This document shows, piece after piece, positions 63,726-64,000 of a DNA stretch of 64,000 bases. Both the position numbers and the translations under genes were made by a program. Within the stretch, counting starts at the first letter, position 1. Each line of letters opens with the position of its first letter. Source of the stretch: Segatella copri (GTDB taxonomy: Bacteria; Bacteroidota; Bacteroidia; Bacteroidales; Bacteroidaceae); assembly GCF_009494395.1 (NCBI RefSeq), contig NZ_VZCB01000079.1, positions 248,001 to 312,000 on the forward strand, given 5' to 3'. The notes beneath the pieces are model-generated. The model worked only from the letters and a program-made list of their open reading frames with translations, was not told the origin of the DNA and ran no database searches.

Positions 63726-64000
63726 TACTGTTTATCATTCAGGAAATAAATCGGTGAACGGGGAGTACCATCCTTTACCAACAAGCCTTTGGCTATGAAG
63801 TGATTTATCCACTTTTGTGCCATATGGCGAGACAGTCCAAACAGTATCCTCATGAGTTTGATGGTGAGATAACGGTTCTTCTGGAAATATTCCTGCAATT
63901 TTGCCCAAAGCTTCTCTTCTGTAAAAATAGTTGAACGACTGGAATACTGGGAACGGACGAAATGGATATTTCTATCTATTTCCCTCAACAGCCCAGCCTC
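63725..64000 (-). CDS. Putative winged-helix-type DNA-binding protein, 5' end outside the window
   Basis: The frame is open to the last base of the window (a TTG at 63988 is the only internal candidate start), so the gene is partial. The visible 91 residues are helical then beta: EEKLWAKLQEYFQKNRYLTI, KLMRILFGLSRHMAQKWINH, FIAKGLLVKDGTPRSPIYFL. The order helix-helix-hairpin fits a winged helix-turn-helix end. The whole protein may be a longer HU-like or regulator protein; the family was not identified. Confidence 0.5.
   Translation of the reverse strand, partial: EAGLLREIDRNIHFVRSQYSSRSTIFTEEKLWAKLQEYFQKNRYLTIKLMRILFGLSRHMAQKWINHFIAKGLLVKDGTPRSPIYFLNDKQ

Noticed and set aside
1..64000. CRISPR array, rRNA operon or complete insertion sequence
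   Set aside because: No regularly spaced direct repeats, rRNA-like stretches or transposase motifs were found on either strand.

Overview
The window looks like a chromosomal segment of a gut Bacteroidales, most likely Prevotellaceae (Segatella/Prevotella copri-like). The grounds are TANNTTTG-type -7 promoter elements, hybrid two-component regulators, many exported glycoside hydrolases with Sec signals ending in AFAQ-like sites, and an exbB-exbD-exbD-tonB-pstS-TPR cluster. No database search was possible; family calls rest on motifs read by eye.

Layout. 1-2.3 kb: the end of a TonB-dependent receptor and a small exported partner. 2.4-11.4 kb: a fructan module on the minus strand, made of a GH32 enzyme, an outer-membrane barrel without a SusD, and a sensor that joins a sugar-binding-protein domain to a histidine kinase, receiver and AraC domain (like the fructose sensor BT1754). 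dinB sits in the middle on the other strand. 11.6-26.2 kb: housekeeping genes: aspartate ammonia-lyase, an AraC regulator, a CAT-anticodon tRNA, an LptF/G permease, ribBA, an aminotransferase, the ExbB/ExbD/TonB energy-transducing operon, a small ferredoxin and a PorT-type barrel. 26.3-54.8 kb: a large saccharide-degradation locus that fits decorated (glucurono)arabinoxylan: four GH43 proteins (one with two catalytic domains), GH95, GH115, two nearly identical GH97, GH31, GH127/146, a broken feruloyl/acetyl esterase and a classical hybrid two-component regulator (HTCS). A GH3 beta-xylosidase at 60.9-63.5 kb belongs to it. No SusC/SusD pair and no endo-xylanase are present, so polymer capture and backbone cutting must be encoded elsewhere. 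55.0-60.8 kb: an AAA-ATPase/PD-(D/E)XK gene and an AT-rich run of small exported proteins, most of them overlapped by headless coding remnants. This resembles an array of orphan Rhs/polymorphic-toxin C-termini with immunity genes, lying between the locus and its GH3 gene.

Strongest new observations: (1) a 17-bp box (ATGTTNCAAATACTTTR on the + strand) precedes five locus promoters, always exactly 29 bp from the -7 element, and is a candidate HTCS operator; (2) the toxin/immunity-like cassette array; (3) a gap-free 1837-bp duplication of GH97 whose edges fall at the signal-peptide/mature junction and at the stop codon; in one copy the stop is lost and the frame runs through an intrinsic terminator, predicting non-stop mRNA.
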